The notes: generated from the sequence alone by a model not told the origin. 64,000 bases of DNA from Hamadaea tsunoensis DSM 44101 (GCF_000428945.1 NZ_AUAX01000008.1:248001-312000); one strand, 5' to 3'; positions 1-8,942 are shown, counted from the first letter of the stretch. A program made the numbers and translations.

Positions 1-700
1 ACACCGCCGTCACCGCGAAGATGGACACCACGCCGAGGATCGGCCGCGAGATCGGCAGGATGATCGACCACAGCACCCGCAGCGGGCCCGCACCGTCGAT
101 GACCGCCGCCGACAGCAGGTCCTCGGGGATGGAGTCGAAGAAGCGCTTCAACAGGAAGATGTTGAAGGCGTTCGCCACCGCCGGCAGCCAGATCGCGAAC
201 GGCGAGTCCAGCAGGCTGATGTGCAGGAACGGCACGTCGATCGCGGTGAGGTACTGCGGGACGATGAGCACCATCGCCGGGATCATCAGGGTCGCCAGCA
301 TCGCGCCCAGCACGACGTTGCCGAACCGGGGACGCAGCTTCGACAGCGCGTACGCTGCCGCGGTGTCGAGCACCAGCTGGAACAGCAGCGCGCCGCCGGC
401 GTAGTAGATCGTGTTGAACAGCAGCTTGCCGAGGTTCAGGTTGTTCCAGGCGTCGCTGTAGTTCTGCGGGTTCGGGTGCGCCGGCCAGAACGACGGCGGC
501 GTCTGCGCGACCTCCTGGCCCGTCTTCAGCGCGCTGGTGACCATCCAGTACAGCGGGCCGATGAAGGCGATGGTGAAGATCAGCACGATCGAGATCAGCA
601 GGACCCAGTAGACGACGGGACCCTTGCCCCGGGTCAGTTGGGTGTGCGAGATCAGCGTACGCGTGCCCATGTAGCGGTCGATGTTCTTCTTGGTAGCCAC
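1..700 (-). CDS. Sugar ABC transporter permease, MalG type (partial)
   Basis: Inner-membrane permease of a CUT1-type carbohydrate importer; it would pair with the permease encoded just upstream. I read a GTG start at 700, 9 bp after the stop of the preceding permease, giving VATKKNIDRYMGTRTLIS and then a first membrane segment. About 233 codons are visible and the C-terminus lies beyond the window start. The EAA loop that docks on the ATPase is seen as DLLSAAVIDGAGPLRVLW. It is the third gene of the operon beginning at 3087. No ATPase gene is present; CUT1 systems commonly share one MsiK-like ATPase encoded elsewhere, which is inference here. The substrate is not evident. Confidence 0.85.
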   Translation of the reverse strand, partial: MATKKNIDRYMGTRTLISHTQLTRGKGPVVYWVLLISIVLIFTIAFIGPLYWMVTSALKTGQEVAQTPPSFWPAHPNPQNYSDAWNNLNLGKLLFNTIYYAGGALLFQLVLDTAAAYALSKLRPRFGNVVLGAMLATLMIPAMVLIVPQYLTAIDVPFLHISLLDSPFAIWLPAVANAFNIFLLKRFFDSIPEDLLSAAVIDGAGPLRVLWSIILPISRPILGVVSIFAVTAV

Positions 701-709
701 GTCGGTCCC

Positions 710-1651
710 CTAGTCCTGCTTCGCGCTCAGCCGCACGTACGCGAATGAGAAGCCGCCGAGCACCAGGAGCATGATGACGCCGAGCGCGGCCGCGCCGTTG
801 AGGTCGTTCTGGAAGAAGCCGTGCTGGTAGATCAGGTACGCGACCGACGTCGCCGAGTCCTGCGATCCGGCGCCGTTGGCCAGGATGAGCGGCTCGATGA
901 ACAGCTGCATCGTCGCGACGACCTGGAGCATCGCCATCAGCGACAGGATCAGCTTGGTCTGCGGGATGGTGACGTGCCGGATCCGCTTGAACAGGCCGGC
1001 GCCGTCCAACTCGGCCGCCTCGTAGAGGTCGCCCGGGATGTTCTGCAGCGCGGCGAGGTAGATGAGGATCGCGCCGCCCATGTTCATCCAGGTGGACGCG
1101 AGAACCATCGCCGGCACGGCCATCTTCGGGTCTTGCATCCATTGCGACGTCGGCAGGTGCAAGAACCGGAGGATCGCGTTGAAAAGACCTGCGTCACTCG
1201 GGTCGTACGCGTAGTACTTGAAGAGGAACAGCGCCGACGCGGGCGGCAGCATCACCGGCAGGTACACCAGGACGCGCAGGTAGCCCTGGGCGTGGCGGAA
1301 CTCGTTGAAGATGATGGCGACCACGAACGGCACCGCGTACCCGAGGATCAGGGCGAGGGCCGTGAAGTAGGCCGTGTTCTTCCAGGCCGTCCAGAAGCTC
1401 GGGTCCTGGACGATGCGGACGTAGTTGTCCCAGCCGACCCAGGTGGTCACGCCGCGACGGGTGCGCTGGAAGCTCATGATGATCCCGCGGATCATCGGCC
1501 ACCAGCTGAACAGCGCGAAGCAGATGATCGCGCCGATGAGGAACGCGTACCCCGTGAGGTTGTTCCGGGTCTTGCCGGAACGGGACCGGCGCCTGAGCAC
1601 CGCGGGGTCCGCGGGCAGCGTGGTCTCGTGGTGCATCGTCGCCGACGTCAT
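710..1651 (-). CDS. Sugar ABC transporter permease, MalF type
   Basis: Partner permease of a CUT1 carbohydrate importer, 313 aa with about six membrane segments. The EAA motif reads EAAELDGAGLFKRIRHVTIP near residue 215. The start at 1651 (MTSATMHHETTLPADP) is chosen over an ATG 60 nt upstream because a clear AGGAG site lies about 9 nt before it and the upstream extension is low-complexity and falls in a hairpin. It follows the receptor gene by 56 bp, a gap occupied by a strong hairpin that may lower permease expression relative to the receptor. Confidence 0.9.
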   Translation of the reverse strand: MTSATMHHETTLPADPAVLRRRSRSGKTRNNLTGYAFLIGAIICFALFSWWPMIRGIIMSFQRTRRGVTTWVGWDNYVRIVQDPSFWTAWKNTAYFTALALILGYAVPFVVAIIFNEFRHAQGYLRVLVYLPVMLPPASALFLFKYYAYDPSDAGLFNAILRFLHLPTSQWMQDPKMAVPAMVLASTWMNMGGAILIYLAALQNIPGDLYEAAELDGAGLFKRIRHVTIPQTKLILSLMAMLQVVATMQLFIEPLILANGAGSQDSATSVAYLIYQHGFFQNDLNGAAALGVIMLLVLGGFSFAYVRLSAKQD

Positions 1652-1673
1652 CGAAGAAGCTCCTGCAGGTGAG

Positions 1674-1702
1674 GGTGGGGGCCGGCGAGGCCGGCCCCCA
1701 CC
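1674..1702 (-). terminator. Strong hairpin between receptor and permease genes
   Basis: Perfect 12-bp arms, GGTGGGGGCCGG at 1674-1685 and CCGGCCCCCACC at 1691-1702, with a 5-nt loop. It starts 6 bp after the receptor stop and ends 23 bp before the permease start. There is no U-tract, so partial termination or protection of the upstream mRNA from 3' decay are both possible. Such intra-operon hairpins are known to raise the receptor to permease ratio in sugar ABC operons; that role is inferred here. Confidence 0.7.
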
Positions 1703-1707
1703 GGGGA

Positions 1708-3087
1708 TCACTTGGCGGCGGCGAGGGCCTGGTCGACCTTGTCGGACGCCTTCTTGAGCTGGTCGTCGATGTTCGCGTTCGGGTCCGTGAGGATCGCCGA
1801 CATCGCGCCGTCGAGGATCGCGTAGATCGCCTGCGCGTTGGCCGGCTCGAACTTGATCGGAACCGGGTTGTTCGCGAAGAGGGCGAAGTCCTCCACGGTG
1901 ACGTTCGCGTTCGCCATCTTCAGGTCGTTGTCCTGCTTGAAGGCGTCGCTGCCGGGCGTGAAGAGCTGCGGCTGCGGCAGACCCACCGGGTTGTTCTCCG
2001 GCTTCGACCGCACGTAGTCGAACTGGCCCTTACCGGGGGTCAGCTTCTCGTACGCCAGCCACATCAGGCCGGCCTTGACCTGGTCGGCCGACAGGCCCTT
2101 CTTGAAGAAGTAGCCCTCGCCACCGCCCAGGGTGCCCTTGGCGGCGCCGTCCTGGCCGGGCAGCGGAGCCATCGCCCAGTCCTGGTACTTGCCCTGGAAC
2201 TGCGTGACGATCGCGGTCGTCGCGTCGGGCGCGCCGACGAACATGCCGACCTTGCCGGCGCCCGCGTTGGTCAGCAGGTCCGGCCACTGCAGGAGCTGCT
2301 TGGAGCCCATGCTGTTGTCGGTGTAGCGCATGTCCTTGAGGTTCTGCAGAACCTGCTTGCCCTGCGCGTTGTTGAAGTTGGCCTTCTTGCCGTCGTCCGT
2401 CACCGGGTTGCCACCCTGCGAGAACAGCTCGGCGGTGAAGTGCCAGCCGCCGGTGTTGCCGGCGCTGTAGTCGGAGTAACCGGCGATCCCGTTGCCCAGG
2501 GCGGCGATCTTCTTGGCCGCGTCGCGAACCTCGGCCCACGTCTTGGGCGGGTTCTTGACGTCGAGGCCGGCCTGCTGGAACAGGTTCTTGTTGTAGAGCA
2601 GACCCATCGAGTAGTTCTTGGTGGGGATGCCGTAGATCTTGCCGCCGTCGGTGAAGGCGCCCTTGGCCCCGTCACTGATGCTGTCCCAGGTCGGGATCGT
2701 GTCCTTGGTGACGTACTGCGTGATGTCCTGGGCCTGGCCCGAGTCCAGCACCTGCTGCAGGTCGGTCATGTAGCCGTAGAACACGTCCGTCACGGTGCCG
2801 CCGGCGAGCCGGGCGGTGAAGTCCGGCGGGTTGTCGCACTGCGCGCCCACCGAGACGCTCTTGATCGTGATGTTCGGGTGCAGCTTCTGGAACGCGTCGA
2901 CGTCGGCGTTCCAGTCGCGCAGCAGATCCTTCTGCGCACCGACGGGCTGGCAGTCGACCGTGATGGTCACCTTGCCGTCGGCGCCCGTGGAGCTGTCACC
3001 CTTCGTGGAACAGGCCGCGAGGGCCAATCCCACGCCGGCCACGAGCGCGATGCTCGCGACCTTGCGGTATCGCGGTACGGACAACAT
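1708..3087 (-). CDS. Sugar ABC transporter substrate-binding lipoprotein
   Basis: Extracellular receptor of the importer, 459 aa, family 1 solute-binding protein. The N-terminus MLSVPRYRKV is followed by a hydrophobic stretch and a lipobox LAAC with Cys near residue 26, so it should be a lipid-anchored surface protein. An AAGGGA site lies about 9 nt before ATG 3087. It is the first gene of the operon and is preceded by a sigma-70-like promoter at 3131-3159. The ligand cannot be read from sequence. The adjacent LacI gene is the obvious candidate regulator, although its palindromic operator lies upstream of lacI rather than directly at this promoter. Confidence 0.9.
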   Translation of the reverse strand: MLSVPRYRKVASIALVAGVGLALAACSTKGDSSTGADGKVTITVDCQPVGAQKDLLRDWNADVDAFQKLHPNITIKSVSVGAQCDNPPDFTARLAGGTVTDVFYGYMTDLQQVLDSGQAQDITQYVTKDTIPTWDSISDGAKGAFTDGGKIYGIPTKNYSMGLLYNKNLFQQAGLDVKNPPKTWAEVRDAAKKIAALGNGIAGYSDYSAGNTGGWHFTAELFSQGGNPVTDDGKKANFNNAQGKQVLQNLKDMRYTDNSMGSKQLLQWPDLLTNAGAGKVGMFVGAPDATTAIVTQFQGKYQDWAMAPLPGQDGAAKGTLGGGEGYFFKKGLSADQVKAGLMWLAYEKLTPGKGQFDYVRSKPENNPVGLPQPQLFTPGSDAFKQDNDLKMANANVTVEDFALFANNPVPIKFEPANAQAIYAILDGAMSAILTDPNANIDDQLKKASDKVDQALAAAK

Positions 3088-3130
3088 CTATCCATCCCTT
3101 CGGGGAACGGGTTTGTCGCTGAGTGGAGTC

Positions 3131-3159
3131 ACTGTAACTATCTCGACTCACGACGGCAA
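3131..3159 (-). promoter_or_regulatory. Putative promoter of the sugar ABC operon
   Basis: On the minus strand TTGCCG (3159-3154) and TACAGT (3136-3131) are 17 bp apart, close to the housekeeping consensus TTGAC-17-TANNNT, and lie 44 bp upstream of the receptor start. Confidence 0.5.
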
Positions 3160-3424
3160 TAGTCTGACAACCTTATGCAAAATTACGACTCGGTCACGAC
3201 GACTGGGTTACGGACCCGGCCAGGGCAGGGTCTAGCTGCGCAGGACCGGTTTCAGCGCGATGACCTCAAGCAGCAAAAGGGGCGAACCGGGTACGCCTGA
3301 CGCGACGCGGCCGCACCGTCGAGGAAGGGACGGCGGGGCAGCCGAGCGTCAGCCCGTTCGCAAATCGTAGAACTTGGCCCGCAAGAAATCCATAGAACAC
3401 TGCAAGATTCTTACTGTCGGCCTT

Positions 3425-3460
3425 GGCCCGCTCCGGGAGACACCTCGACGGGAGCGGGCC
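3425..3460 (-). terminator. Putative terminator of lacI
   Basis: GGCCCGCTCC (3425-3434) and GGAGCGGGCC (3451-3460) form perfect 10-bp arms with a 16-nt loop, about 100 bp beyond the lacI stop. No U-tract follows. Confidence 0.45.
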
Positions 3461-3557
3461 GTTACGGCTGTGGTGCAAGGAAAAGCGTTCTCGTGCAAGA
3501 ACCGGGGTGGGGCAGGAACAGGGTCGTGCGTCAAGCCACCGGACAGGAGGAAGGCGC

Positions 3558-4550
3558 TCAGGCCGACGGGGCCGGCCCGGTCGAACCGCGTACCACCAGT
3601 TCGGGTTCGAACAGCAACTCGTCGGTGGGCACCGGGTTGCCGGCGATCGCGCTGACGAGCAGGGCCACGACCGCCTGCCCCATCGCCTCGATCGGCTGGC
3701 GGATGGTCGTCAGCGGCGGGTCCGTGCACGTCATGAACGAGGAATCGTCGTATCCCACCACCGACACGTCGCCGGGAACGGACTTGTTCAGCCGGCGGGC
3801 CGCCCGGATCGCGCCGAGGGCGAGGACGTCGGAGGCGCAGATGAGCCCGGTCGCCCCCTTGGCGAGCAGGCGGCTGCCCGCGGCGTGGCCGCCCTCCAGC
3901 GAGAAGATCGTGTGCTCGTACAGCTCCGGATCGGCGGCCTTCGGCGTGAACCCGGCCAGCTTGCGCATGGAGGGCATGTGGTCCTCCGGGCCGACGATCA
4001 GACCGATCTTCTCGTGGCCGAGCGCGACCAGGTGCGCGTACGCCTGCTCGACCGCGTGGATGTCGTCGGTGGAGACCCGGGGGAACTTCACCCCCTCTAT
4101 GGCGGCGTTCACGAGCACGGCGGGCAGCCCGCGATCGGCGAGCCGGTGGTAGTGCTCGTGTTCGGCGGCCGCCTGGGCGTAGTTGCCGCCGGCGAAGATC
4201 ACCCCCGACACGTGCTGTTCGAGGAGCATGTCCACGTAGTCGCCCTCGGACACGCCGTGGGTGGTACGCGTACACAGCACCGGGGTGAACGCCCGGCGCG
4301 CGAGGGCGTCGGCGACGACCTCGGCGAAGGCGGGGAAGATGGGGTTGCCCAGTTCGGGCAGGACCAGGCCGACGAGGCGGGCTCGCTCACCACGCAGCTT
4401 GGTGGGGCGCTCGTAACCCAACACGTCGAGCGCTGTCAGCACGGCGGTACGTGTGGCCTCGGAGATGCCGGGCTTTCCGTTCAGCACCCGGGACACCGTG
4501 GCCTCACTGACCCCGACGTACTTTGCTACCTCAGCAAGTCTGCGCGTCAT
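3558..4550 (-). CDS. LacI-family transcriptional regulator
   Basis: Repressor-type sugar-responsive regulator, 330 aa. The N-terminal HTH reads LAEVAKYVGVSEATVSRVLNGK (given in part: EATVSRVLNGK at residues 18-28), followed by the hinge and a periplasmic-binding-protein-like sensor domain beginning near LVGLVLPELGNPIF. ATG 4550 is 7 nt downstream of a TACGCT box, so the transcript is probably leaderless. A perfect palindrome GTGCAAG-TGG-CTTGCAC sits 24 bp upstream of the start, overlapping the -35 region, which suggests autoregulation. By position it should control the ABC operon downstream of it on the same strand. Confidence 0.92.
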   Translation of the reverse strand: MTRRLAEVAKYVGVSEATVSRVLNGKPGISEATRTAVLTALDVLGYERPTKLRGERARLVGLVLPELGNPIFPAFAEVVADALARRAFTPVLCTRTTHGVSEGDYVDMLLEQHVSGVIFAGGNYAQAAAEHEHYHRLADRGLPAVLVNAAIEGVKFPRVSTDDIHAVEQAYAHLVALGHEKIGLIVGPEDHMPSMRKLAGFTPKAADPELYEHTIFSLEGGHAAGSRLLAKGATGLICASDVLALGAIRAARRLNKSVPGDVSVVGYDDSSFMTCTDPPLTTIRQPIEAMGQAVVALLVSAIAGNPVPTDELLFEPELVVRGSTGPAPSA

Positions 4551-4557
4551 GTGTGCA

Positions 4558-4563
4558 AGCGTA
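4558..4563 (-). promoter_or_regulatory. Leaderless -10 box of lacI
   Basis: TACGCT, 7 nt before ATG 4550 on the minus strand. Confidence 0.45.
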
Positions 4564-4573
4564 ATGCATCAGC

Positions 4574-4590
4574 GTGCAAGTGGCTTGCAC
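4574..4590. promoter_or_regulatory. Probable LacI operator
   Basis: GTGCAAG TGG CTTGCAC, a perfect 7-bp inverted repeat with a 3-bp centre, immediately upstream of the lacI -10 box. Single GTGCAAG half-sites recur at 4553-4559, 3473-3479 and 3493-3499. Confidence 0.6.
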
Positions 4591-4794
4591 GGATCCCTCG
4601 TCTAGTGGGTGAGAACTGATCCCCCATCCGGAGGATGTCCCTGATCTGCGGATTCACCCTGGGCCGAATCCATGATCTGCGAGGTCCGCGGCGGGCACGA
4701 GGCCGACTGGGACGTTACCGCTCCGATCGCGTACTTGCCACCCGTCACCCGTCCGGCGTCCCCGGAACGGCCGGTACGCCCGGGATCGCCCCGC

Positions 4795-5091
4795 CTACCA
4801 GCGGCGGTTGGGAACCGAGACGCCGGCGCGGACCAGGACGGTGCCGGGGCGGGTCAGCGGCCGGGAGGCCCGGGCCCGCAGCGGTCCCCCGCGCTCGCGC
4901 AACTGGCCGTAGTGGTAGACGAGCGCCGCGACGACGTCCCTCTTGCTGATGTCGGGCAGCTGCGCGCGGATCTCCCGCGGCGTCATCCCGTCGGCCACCA
5001 TCGCGACCACGCAGCTCACCGGCACGCTCCCGCGTACGCAGGGCGCGCCCCCCATGACCAGGGGATCGACACTGATCCGGCTGTGTGCCAT
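4795..5091 (-). CDS. DUF433-domain protein
   Basis: Small protein, 98 aa, with the DUF433 pattern: MGGAPCVRGSVPVSCVVAMV, then DGMTPREIRAQLPDISKRDV and a terminal helix AALVYHYG. DUF433 proteins are small winged-helix-like proteins, some of which are the antitoxin half of VapBC-like pairs. No PIN-domain toxin gene adjoins it here, so it appears solitary. The C-terminal 35 residues are basic and beyond the usual domain. A TAGATT box lies 6 nt before the ATG, supporting a leaderless start at 5091. Confidence 0.75.
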   Translation of the reverse strand: MAHSRISVDPLVMGGAPCVRGSVPVSCVVAMVADGMTPREIRAQLPDISKRDVVAALVYHYGQLRERGGPLRARASRPLTRPGTVLVRAGVSVPNRRW

Positions 5092-5097
5092 GGGCGC

Positions 5098-5103
5098 AAT
5101 CTA
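5098..5103 (-). promoter_or_regulatory. Leaderless -10 box of the DUF433 gene
   Basis: TAGATT on the minus strand, 6 nt before ATG 5091. Confidence 0.45.
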
Positions 5104-5239
5104 CCCCGCGGCCGCCGAAGTCACGCACCGTGTACCCGTTCATTCCCCCGGAAGGGCCTTCGGAGGGACCCTCGGATCGCCCGCCGAACCGGCCGGACGG
5201 ATCTTGGATGGCCGCCGGGCACGCGCTATCGTCGCAGGC

Positions 5240-5253
5240 GTGACGCCCGTCAC
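5240..5253. promoter_or_regulatory. Putative operator upstream of the acyl-CoA ligase
   Basis: GTGAC GCCC GTCAC, a perfect 5-bp inverted repeat 38 bp before the ligase start. It could bind a TetR or GntR-type lipid regulator; no such gene adjoins it. Confidence 0.3.
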
Positions 5254-5291
5254 ACGAAGCGCACAGTCCGACAGAGCCGTCCGGAGCCGAC

Positions 5292-6812
5292 ATGCCGAAC
5301 CTCGCCCGCAACCTCGCCGCGACCGCCGAGCGCCTGCCCGGCAACGTCGCCGTACGCCTCGACGACCTCGCGGTGACCTATGCCGACCTGGCCGCCCAGG
5401 CCCGGTCGACCGCGGGCGCGCTGCGGGAGCTGGGTGTGCGGCCGGGTGACCGAGTCGGGCTGATGCTGCCGAACCTGCCCGCCTTCCCCGCCCTGTACTA
5501 CGGGATCCTGTGGGCCGGCGGCGTGGTCGTGCCGATGAACCCGCTGCTGAAGTCGCGCGAGATCGAGTACTACCTGAGCGACTCCGGCTCGCGGATCCTC
5601 ATCACGTACGCCGACGCCGCGACCGAGGCCAAGACGGGCGCCGACGCGGCCGGCACGACGCTGCTGATCGCCCACCCCGTGACGGGGATCGAGGCGGGCG
5701 GCGAGCCGGCGGGCGACGTGACCGAGCGGGACGACGAGGACACGGCCGTCATCCTCTACACGTCGGGGACCACCGGCCGGCCGAAGGGCGCCGAGCTGAC
5801 CCACGCCAATCTCGGCCGCAACGCCGAGGTCGCGGCGCGTACGCTCTTCGAACTCACGTCCGACGACGTGATCATGGGCTGCCTGCCGCTGTTCCACTCC
5901 TTCGGCCAGAGCTGCGGCATGAACACCGCCGTGCTCGCCGGGGCGGCGCTGACCCTGATCCCCCGGTTCGACCCGGCCAAGGCGCTGCAGGTGATCGGGC
6001 GCGACCGGGTCACCATCTTCGAGGGCGTCCCCACCATGTACGCGGCGATGCTGCACCACCCCGACCGGGCCCAGGCCGACCTGAGCTCGCTGCGGCTGTC
6101 GGCCTCGGGCGGATCGGCGCTGCCCGTGGAGATCCTGCACGGCTTCGAGCAGGCGTTCGGGGCGGCGATCCTGGAAGGCTACGGCCTGTCGGAGACCTCG
6201 CCGGTGGCGTCGTTCAACCACCCGGACAAGCCCCGCAAGCCCGGCAGCATCGGTACGCCGATCGAAGGCGTCGAGATGAAGCTGGTGGACCTCGACGGCA
6301 GCGACATCCCGGCGGGACCGGGCCCGGACGGCGACCCGGACGGGCTGAGCCCGGTCGGCGAGATCGCGATCCGCGGCCACAACATCATGAAGGGCTACTG
6401 GCGCAACCCGGAGGCCACCGAGCAGTCCATTCCGGACGGTTGGTTCCGCAGCGGCGACCTCGCCCGGCAGGACGCCGACGGCTACTACTTCATCGTCGAC
6501 CGCAAGAAGGACCTGATCATCCGGGGCGGTCTCAACGTCTACCCGCGCGAGGTCGAGGAGGTGCTCTACGAGCACCCGGCAGTGGCCGAGGCCGCCGTCG
6601 TCGGCATGCCGCACGCCACCCTCGGCGAGGAGATCGGCGCGGCCGTGGCCCTCAAGCCCGGCGCGTCGGCGACGCCCGAGGAGCTCAGCGCCTTCGTCAA
6701 GGAGCGGATCGCGCCCTACAAGTACCCCCGCCGGGTCTGGATCGTCGAGGCGCTGCCCAAGACCAGCACCGGCAAGATCCTCCGCCGCGAGGTGTCCGCG
6801 CCCGAGGCGTAG
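5292..6812 (+). CDS. Long-chain fatty-acid-CoA ligase (AMP-forming)
   Basis: Activates a carboxylic acid, probably a fatty acid, to its acyl-CoA through an acyl-adenylate. At 506 aa it has the full ANL superfamily set: P-loop [11 protein letters not shown] at about residue 155, GYGLSETSP at about 297, [20 protein letters not shown] with the conserved Asp, then [12 protein letters not shown] and the C-terminal catalytic Lys motif [17 protein letters not shown] site lies 6 nt before ATG 5292. The length and motifs fit the FadD class, but chain-length preference cannot be read. Its TAG stop forms part of the -10 box of the next gene. Confidence 0.9.
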   Translation: MPNLARNLAATAERLPGNVAVRLDDLAVTYADLAAQARSTAGALRELGVRPGDRVGLMLPNLPAFPALYYGILWAGGVVVPMNPLLKSREIEYYLSDSGSRILITYADAATEAKTGADAAGTTLLIAHPVTGIEAGGEPAGDVTERDDEDTAVILYTSGTTGRPKGAELTHANLGRNAEVAARTLFELTSDDVIMGCLPLFHSFGQSCGMNTAVLAGAALTLIPRFDPAKALQVIGRDRVTIFEGVPTMYAAMLHHPDRAQADLSSLRLSASGGSALPVEILHGFEQAFGAAILEGYGLSETSPVASFNHPDKPRKPGSIGTPIEGVEMKLVDLDGSDIPAGPGPDGDPDGLSPVGEIAIRGHNIMKGYWRNPEATEQSIPDGWFRSGDLARQDADGYYFIVDRKKDLIIRGGLNVYPREVEEVLYEHPAVAEAAVVGMPHATLGEEIGAAVALKPGASATPEELSAFVKERIAPYKYPRRVWIVEALPKTSTGKILRREVSAPEA

Positions 6813-6815
6813 CCT
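6810..6815 (+). promoter_or_regulatory. Leaderless -10 box of the DUF1684 gene
   Basis: TAGCCT, 7 nt before ATG 6823; its first three bases are the stop codon of the acyl-CoA ligase gene. Confidence 0.45.
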
Positions 6816-6822
6816 CCCCCGC

Positions 6823-7605
6823 ATGACCGATGACTTCACCGTTCGCTGGCACGCCTGGCACGACCGGCGCGAACAGCGGCTGCGCGCACCCTACGGCTGG
6901 CTCAGCCTCACCGGGCTGCACTGGCTCGGGCCGGATCCGCTGACCGTCGACGGGCTGCCGGGAGTGTGGCGTACCGACGCCGGCGCCGTCGTGGTCGAGG
7001 CCGCCGCGGACGCCGCGCTCGCCTACGGCGGCACCCTCCTCGACGGCTCGCTGCGCATCGCCACCACCGACGGCGAGGCCGAACACCCGGTCATGCTCGG
7101 CGAGCGGCGGATCGAGGTCATCGAGCGCGGCGGCTGGCTGGGGCTGCGCGTCCGCGATCCGCACTCGGCCACCCGCGCTTCCTTCACCGGCATTCCGGCG
7201 TACGCTCCGAGCGGCGACTGGGTCCTCGAAGGACGGTTCTCGGCGTACGCGCAGCCGAAACCGGTGCTCGTCCCGTCCGTCGTGGACGGCCTGAGCCAGC
7301 CCGACAACGAGACCGGAGTGATCCATTTCGAGTACGCCGGGAACGCGTACTCGCTGGTGGCCCTGGACGGGGGCGACGGCGCGCTGGACGTGCTGTTCCG
7401 CGACGCGACCAGCGGCGACACGACGTACGGCGCGGGCCGCACCCTGACCGTCGCGGCGCCGGACGCGGGCGGGCGGGTGACGCTGGACTTCAACCGCGCC
7501 TACAACCTGCCCTGCGCCTTCACCGAGTACGCGACCTGCCCGGTCGCTCCCCCGGAGAATCGCCTCCCCTTCCCCGTCACCGCCGGCGAACAATCCACCC
7601 ACTGA
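6823..7605 (+). CDS. DUF1684-domain protein
   Basis: Protein of 260 aa of the DUF1684 family, recognised by the start [20 protein letters not shown] with [11 protein letters not shown] and by the C-terminal signature [20 protein letters not shown] followed by [10 protein letters not shown]. The family is widespread in actinobacteria and Bacteroidota and has no established activity that I know. No signal peptide or membrane segment is visible, so it is likely cytoplasmic. It starts 10 bp after the acyl-CoA ligase and may be partly co-transcribed with it, but also has its own -10 box. Confidence 0.85.
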   Translation: MTDDFTVRWHAWHDRREQRLRAPYGWLSLTGLHWLGPDPLTVDGLPGVWRTDAGAVVVEAAADAALAYGGTLLDGSLRIATTDGEAEHPVMLGERRIEVIERGGWLGLRVRDPHSATRASFTGIPAYAPSGDWVLEGRFSAYAQPKPVLVPSVVDGLSQPDNETGVIHFEYAGNAYSLVALDGGDGALDVLFRDATSGDTTYGAGRTLTVAAPDAGGRVTLDFNRAYNLPCAFTEYATCPVAPPENRLPFPVTAGEQSTH

Positions 7606-7626
7606 CCGATCTCCCCGTCCCTAGCC

Positions 7627-7860
7627 TTTGTCGCGACTGTCCGATTTGCACCTGCGGACGTCCGACGATCTTGCGCGAATGTCTCAATCTCCGTCCGGAA
7701 TGCCCGATGTGTCCGGACATTCGCGCAAGATCGTCGGCAGGGTTGCGGGTTGGGGGGGCACTGTTCGGCTTGGCGTGGTCGGACTTTGTCGCGACTGTCC
7801 GATACAGGTTCGGCGGGCCGGCTCATCGGTGATCGTTCGCGGTGTGGATGTAGTTTTCGG
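7627..7860 (+). repeat. Composite repeat B-A-B, copy 1
   Basis: A 19-bp B start (tttgtcgcgactgtccgat, 7627-7645), palindrome A (7662-7737), then a full B module (7757-7860) that again carries tttgtcgcgactgtccgat and continues to ggtgatcgttcgcggtgt and ggatgtagttttcgg. The same order is found on the minus strand at 20480-20261. Confidence 0.8.
7662..7737. repeat. Palindromic repeat A, copy 1
   Basis: Perfect 21-bp arms (7662-7682 and 7717-7737), each containing cgatcttgcgcgaatgt or its complement, around a 34-nt loop. It lies 56 bp beyond the DUF1684 stop. Confidence 0.85.
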
Positions 7861-8025
7861 CCCATCCCCTCGATCAACTGCAGTTGGTATGTAGCTACGG
7901 GCCGACTTCCTCCATCCGAACCGCTTTCGATCTTGGGCGAGGGTGCGATTTTTACATCTCGGCCGCTGTGGATCACGCCCGAGCCGCTCCGCCGCCAGCC
8001 CAGTCCGCAACGACCCTGATCTTCT

Positions 8026-8100
8026 CGGCGATCTTGCGCGAATGTCCGGGCATTTCGGGTACTCCGGACGAAATTCGAGGCGTTCGCGCAAGATCGTCGG
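8026..8100. repeat. Palindromic repeat A, copy 2
   Basis: Arms GATCTTGCGCGAA (8030-8042) and TTCGCGCAAGATC (8083-8095) pair perfectly. A second hairpin, GTCCGG (8044-8049) with CCGGAC (8064-8069), lies inside the loop. The loop sequence nearly matches copy 3 at 20371-20445. It ends 14 bp beyond the stop of the gene at 8115. Confidence 0.85.
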
Positions 8101-8114
8101 GTGGCGACGGGGAG

Positions 8115-8891
8115 TCAGGAGTCGCGATCGGGGCGGCCCGCCAGCAACTCCTGGAGTTTGATCTTTCCCTGGATGAGCGGGCGGCGGAGCCGCCGCTCCC
8201 GCCACTGCGCTTTGGCCATCTTCTTGCGGCCCTTCGCGGTGTACGCGTGGTAGCGCCAGCGCGCCCACGGTGAGTCGGGCCGGGCGAGGCGGATCGCGCC
8301 GATGATGAGCAGGACGGGGATGAACAGGCCGACGAGCCCGGTCCAGATCTTGCGTTTGAGCAGCGTGATCAGGGCGAGGACGAGGTTGAGGACCGCGCCG
8401 ATGATGCCGGTCGCGTAGAGCAGCGGTCCCCCGCCCTCGTCGTGGGCTTCCACCAGATCGGACACGCCGATCGGCTGGAAGCCGAGCAGCAGCAGGCCGG
8501 AGACGGCGACCGCGACGAAGATGGCGTCCACCGAGGTACGCCCCTTCTCCGACCAGTAGACGTCGTCGAGGTGCAGGATCAGGGCGAACTCGTCGAGGAC
8601 GAGGGCCGAGCCGATCCCGAAGATCGCCGCGACGACGGAGAGCGCGGCGGTCTGGGTGTTCGGCAGGACGATCGCGGCGACGCCGCCGACGAGCATGAAG
8701 ACCACGCCGAACACGACGTGGTGGATGTGCAGGCCGCCGGGGGTGACGTTGCCGGGCCACCAGCTCACGTTCGCGCGGATCAGCCGGACCGACAGCCGGA
8801 TGAAGCCGAAGCCGACGATGACCCCGCAGAAGAAGCAGAACAGCGGCAGTCGGCCGGTCGCCACGATGTGCTGGTGGAACCATTCCCCCAT
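8115..8891 (-). CDS. Conserved multi-pass membrane protein of unknown function
   Basis: Protein of 258 aa with about seven predicted membrane segments. After a short N-terminus (MGEWFHQHIVATGRL) comes FCFFCGVIVGFGFIRLSVRL, then a histidine-rich turn GGLHIHHVVFGVVFML and an acidic loop VLDEFALILHLDDVYWSEKG that could bind metal or lipid. The C-terminal 40 residues are basic and cytoplasmic in a simple positive-inside model. I do not recognise a named family. A variant box CAGAAT lies 6 nt before ATG 8891. It is divergent from the esterase gene, with 57 bp between starts. Confidence 0.75.
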   Translation of the reverse strand: MGEWFHQHIVATGRLPLFCFFCGVIVGFGFIRLSVRLIRANVSWWPGNVTPGGLHIHHVVFGVVFMLVGGVAAIVLPNTQTAALSVVAAIFGIGSALVLDEFALILHLDDVYWSEKGRTSVDAIFVAVAVSGLLLLGFQPIGVSDLVEAHDEGGGPLLYATGIIGAVLNLVLALITLLKRKIWTGLVGLFIPVLLIIGAIRLARPDSPWARWRYHAYTAKGRKKMAKAQWRERRLRRPLIQGKIKLQELLAGRPDRDS

Positions 8892-8936
8892 CCCTCAATT
8901 CTGGGCAATCCACGCATCTTGCGTTCATGGAATCCG

Positions 8937-8942
8937 TAGCCT
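8937..8942 (+). promoter_or_regulatory. Leaderless -10 box of the esterase gene
   Basis: TAGCCT, 6 nt before ATG 8949. Confidence 0.45.

Larger units (their letters stand above)
3088..3557. other. 470-bp non-coding stretch between lacI and the ABC operon
   Basis: It holds the operon promoter (3131-3159), a hairpin at 3425-3460, and two direct GTGCAAG half-sites at 3473-3479 and 3493-3499 identical to the arms of the lacI operator at 4574-4590. A 70-codon minus-strand reading frame at 3266-3478 has no homology that I recognise and no ribosome-binding site, so I do not call it a gene. Confidence 0.5.
7606..8114. other. 509-bp non-coding stretch made of palindromic repeats
   Basis: No credible gene. 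It contains two copies of palindrome A (7662-7737 and 8026-8100), a full repeat module B (7757-7860) and a short B fragment (7627-7645). The order B fragment, A, B at 7627-7860 recurs in inverted orientation at 20261-20480. Confidence 0.8.

Noticed and set aside
3266-3478. 70-codon minus-strand frame
   Set aside because: No ribosome-binding site or -10 box near its start, no recognisable domain, and it overlaps the lacI half-sites.
7606-8114. CRISPR-like array
   Set aside because: Repeats are palindromic, of mixed type and spacing, with no regular spacers and no cas genes.
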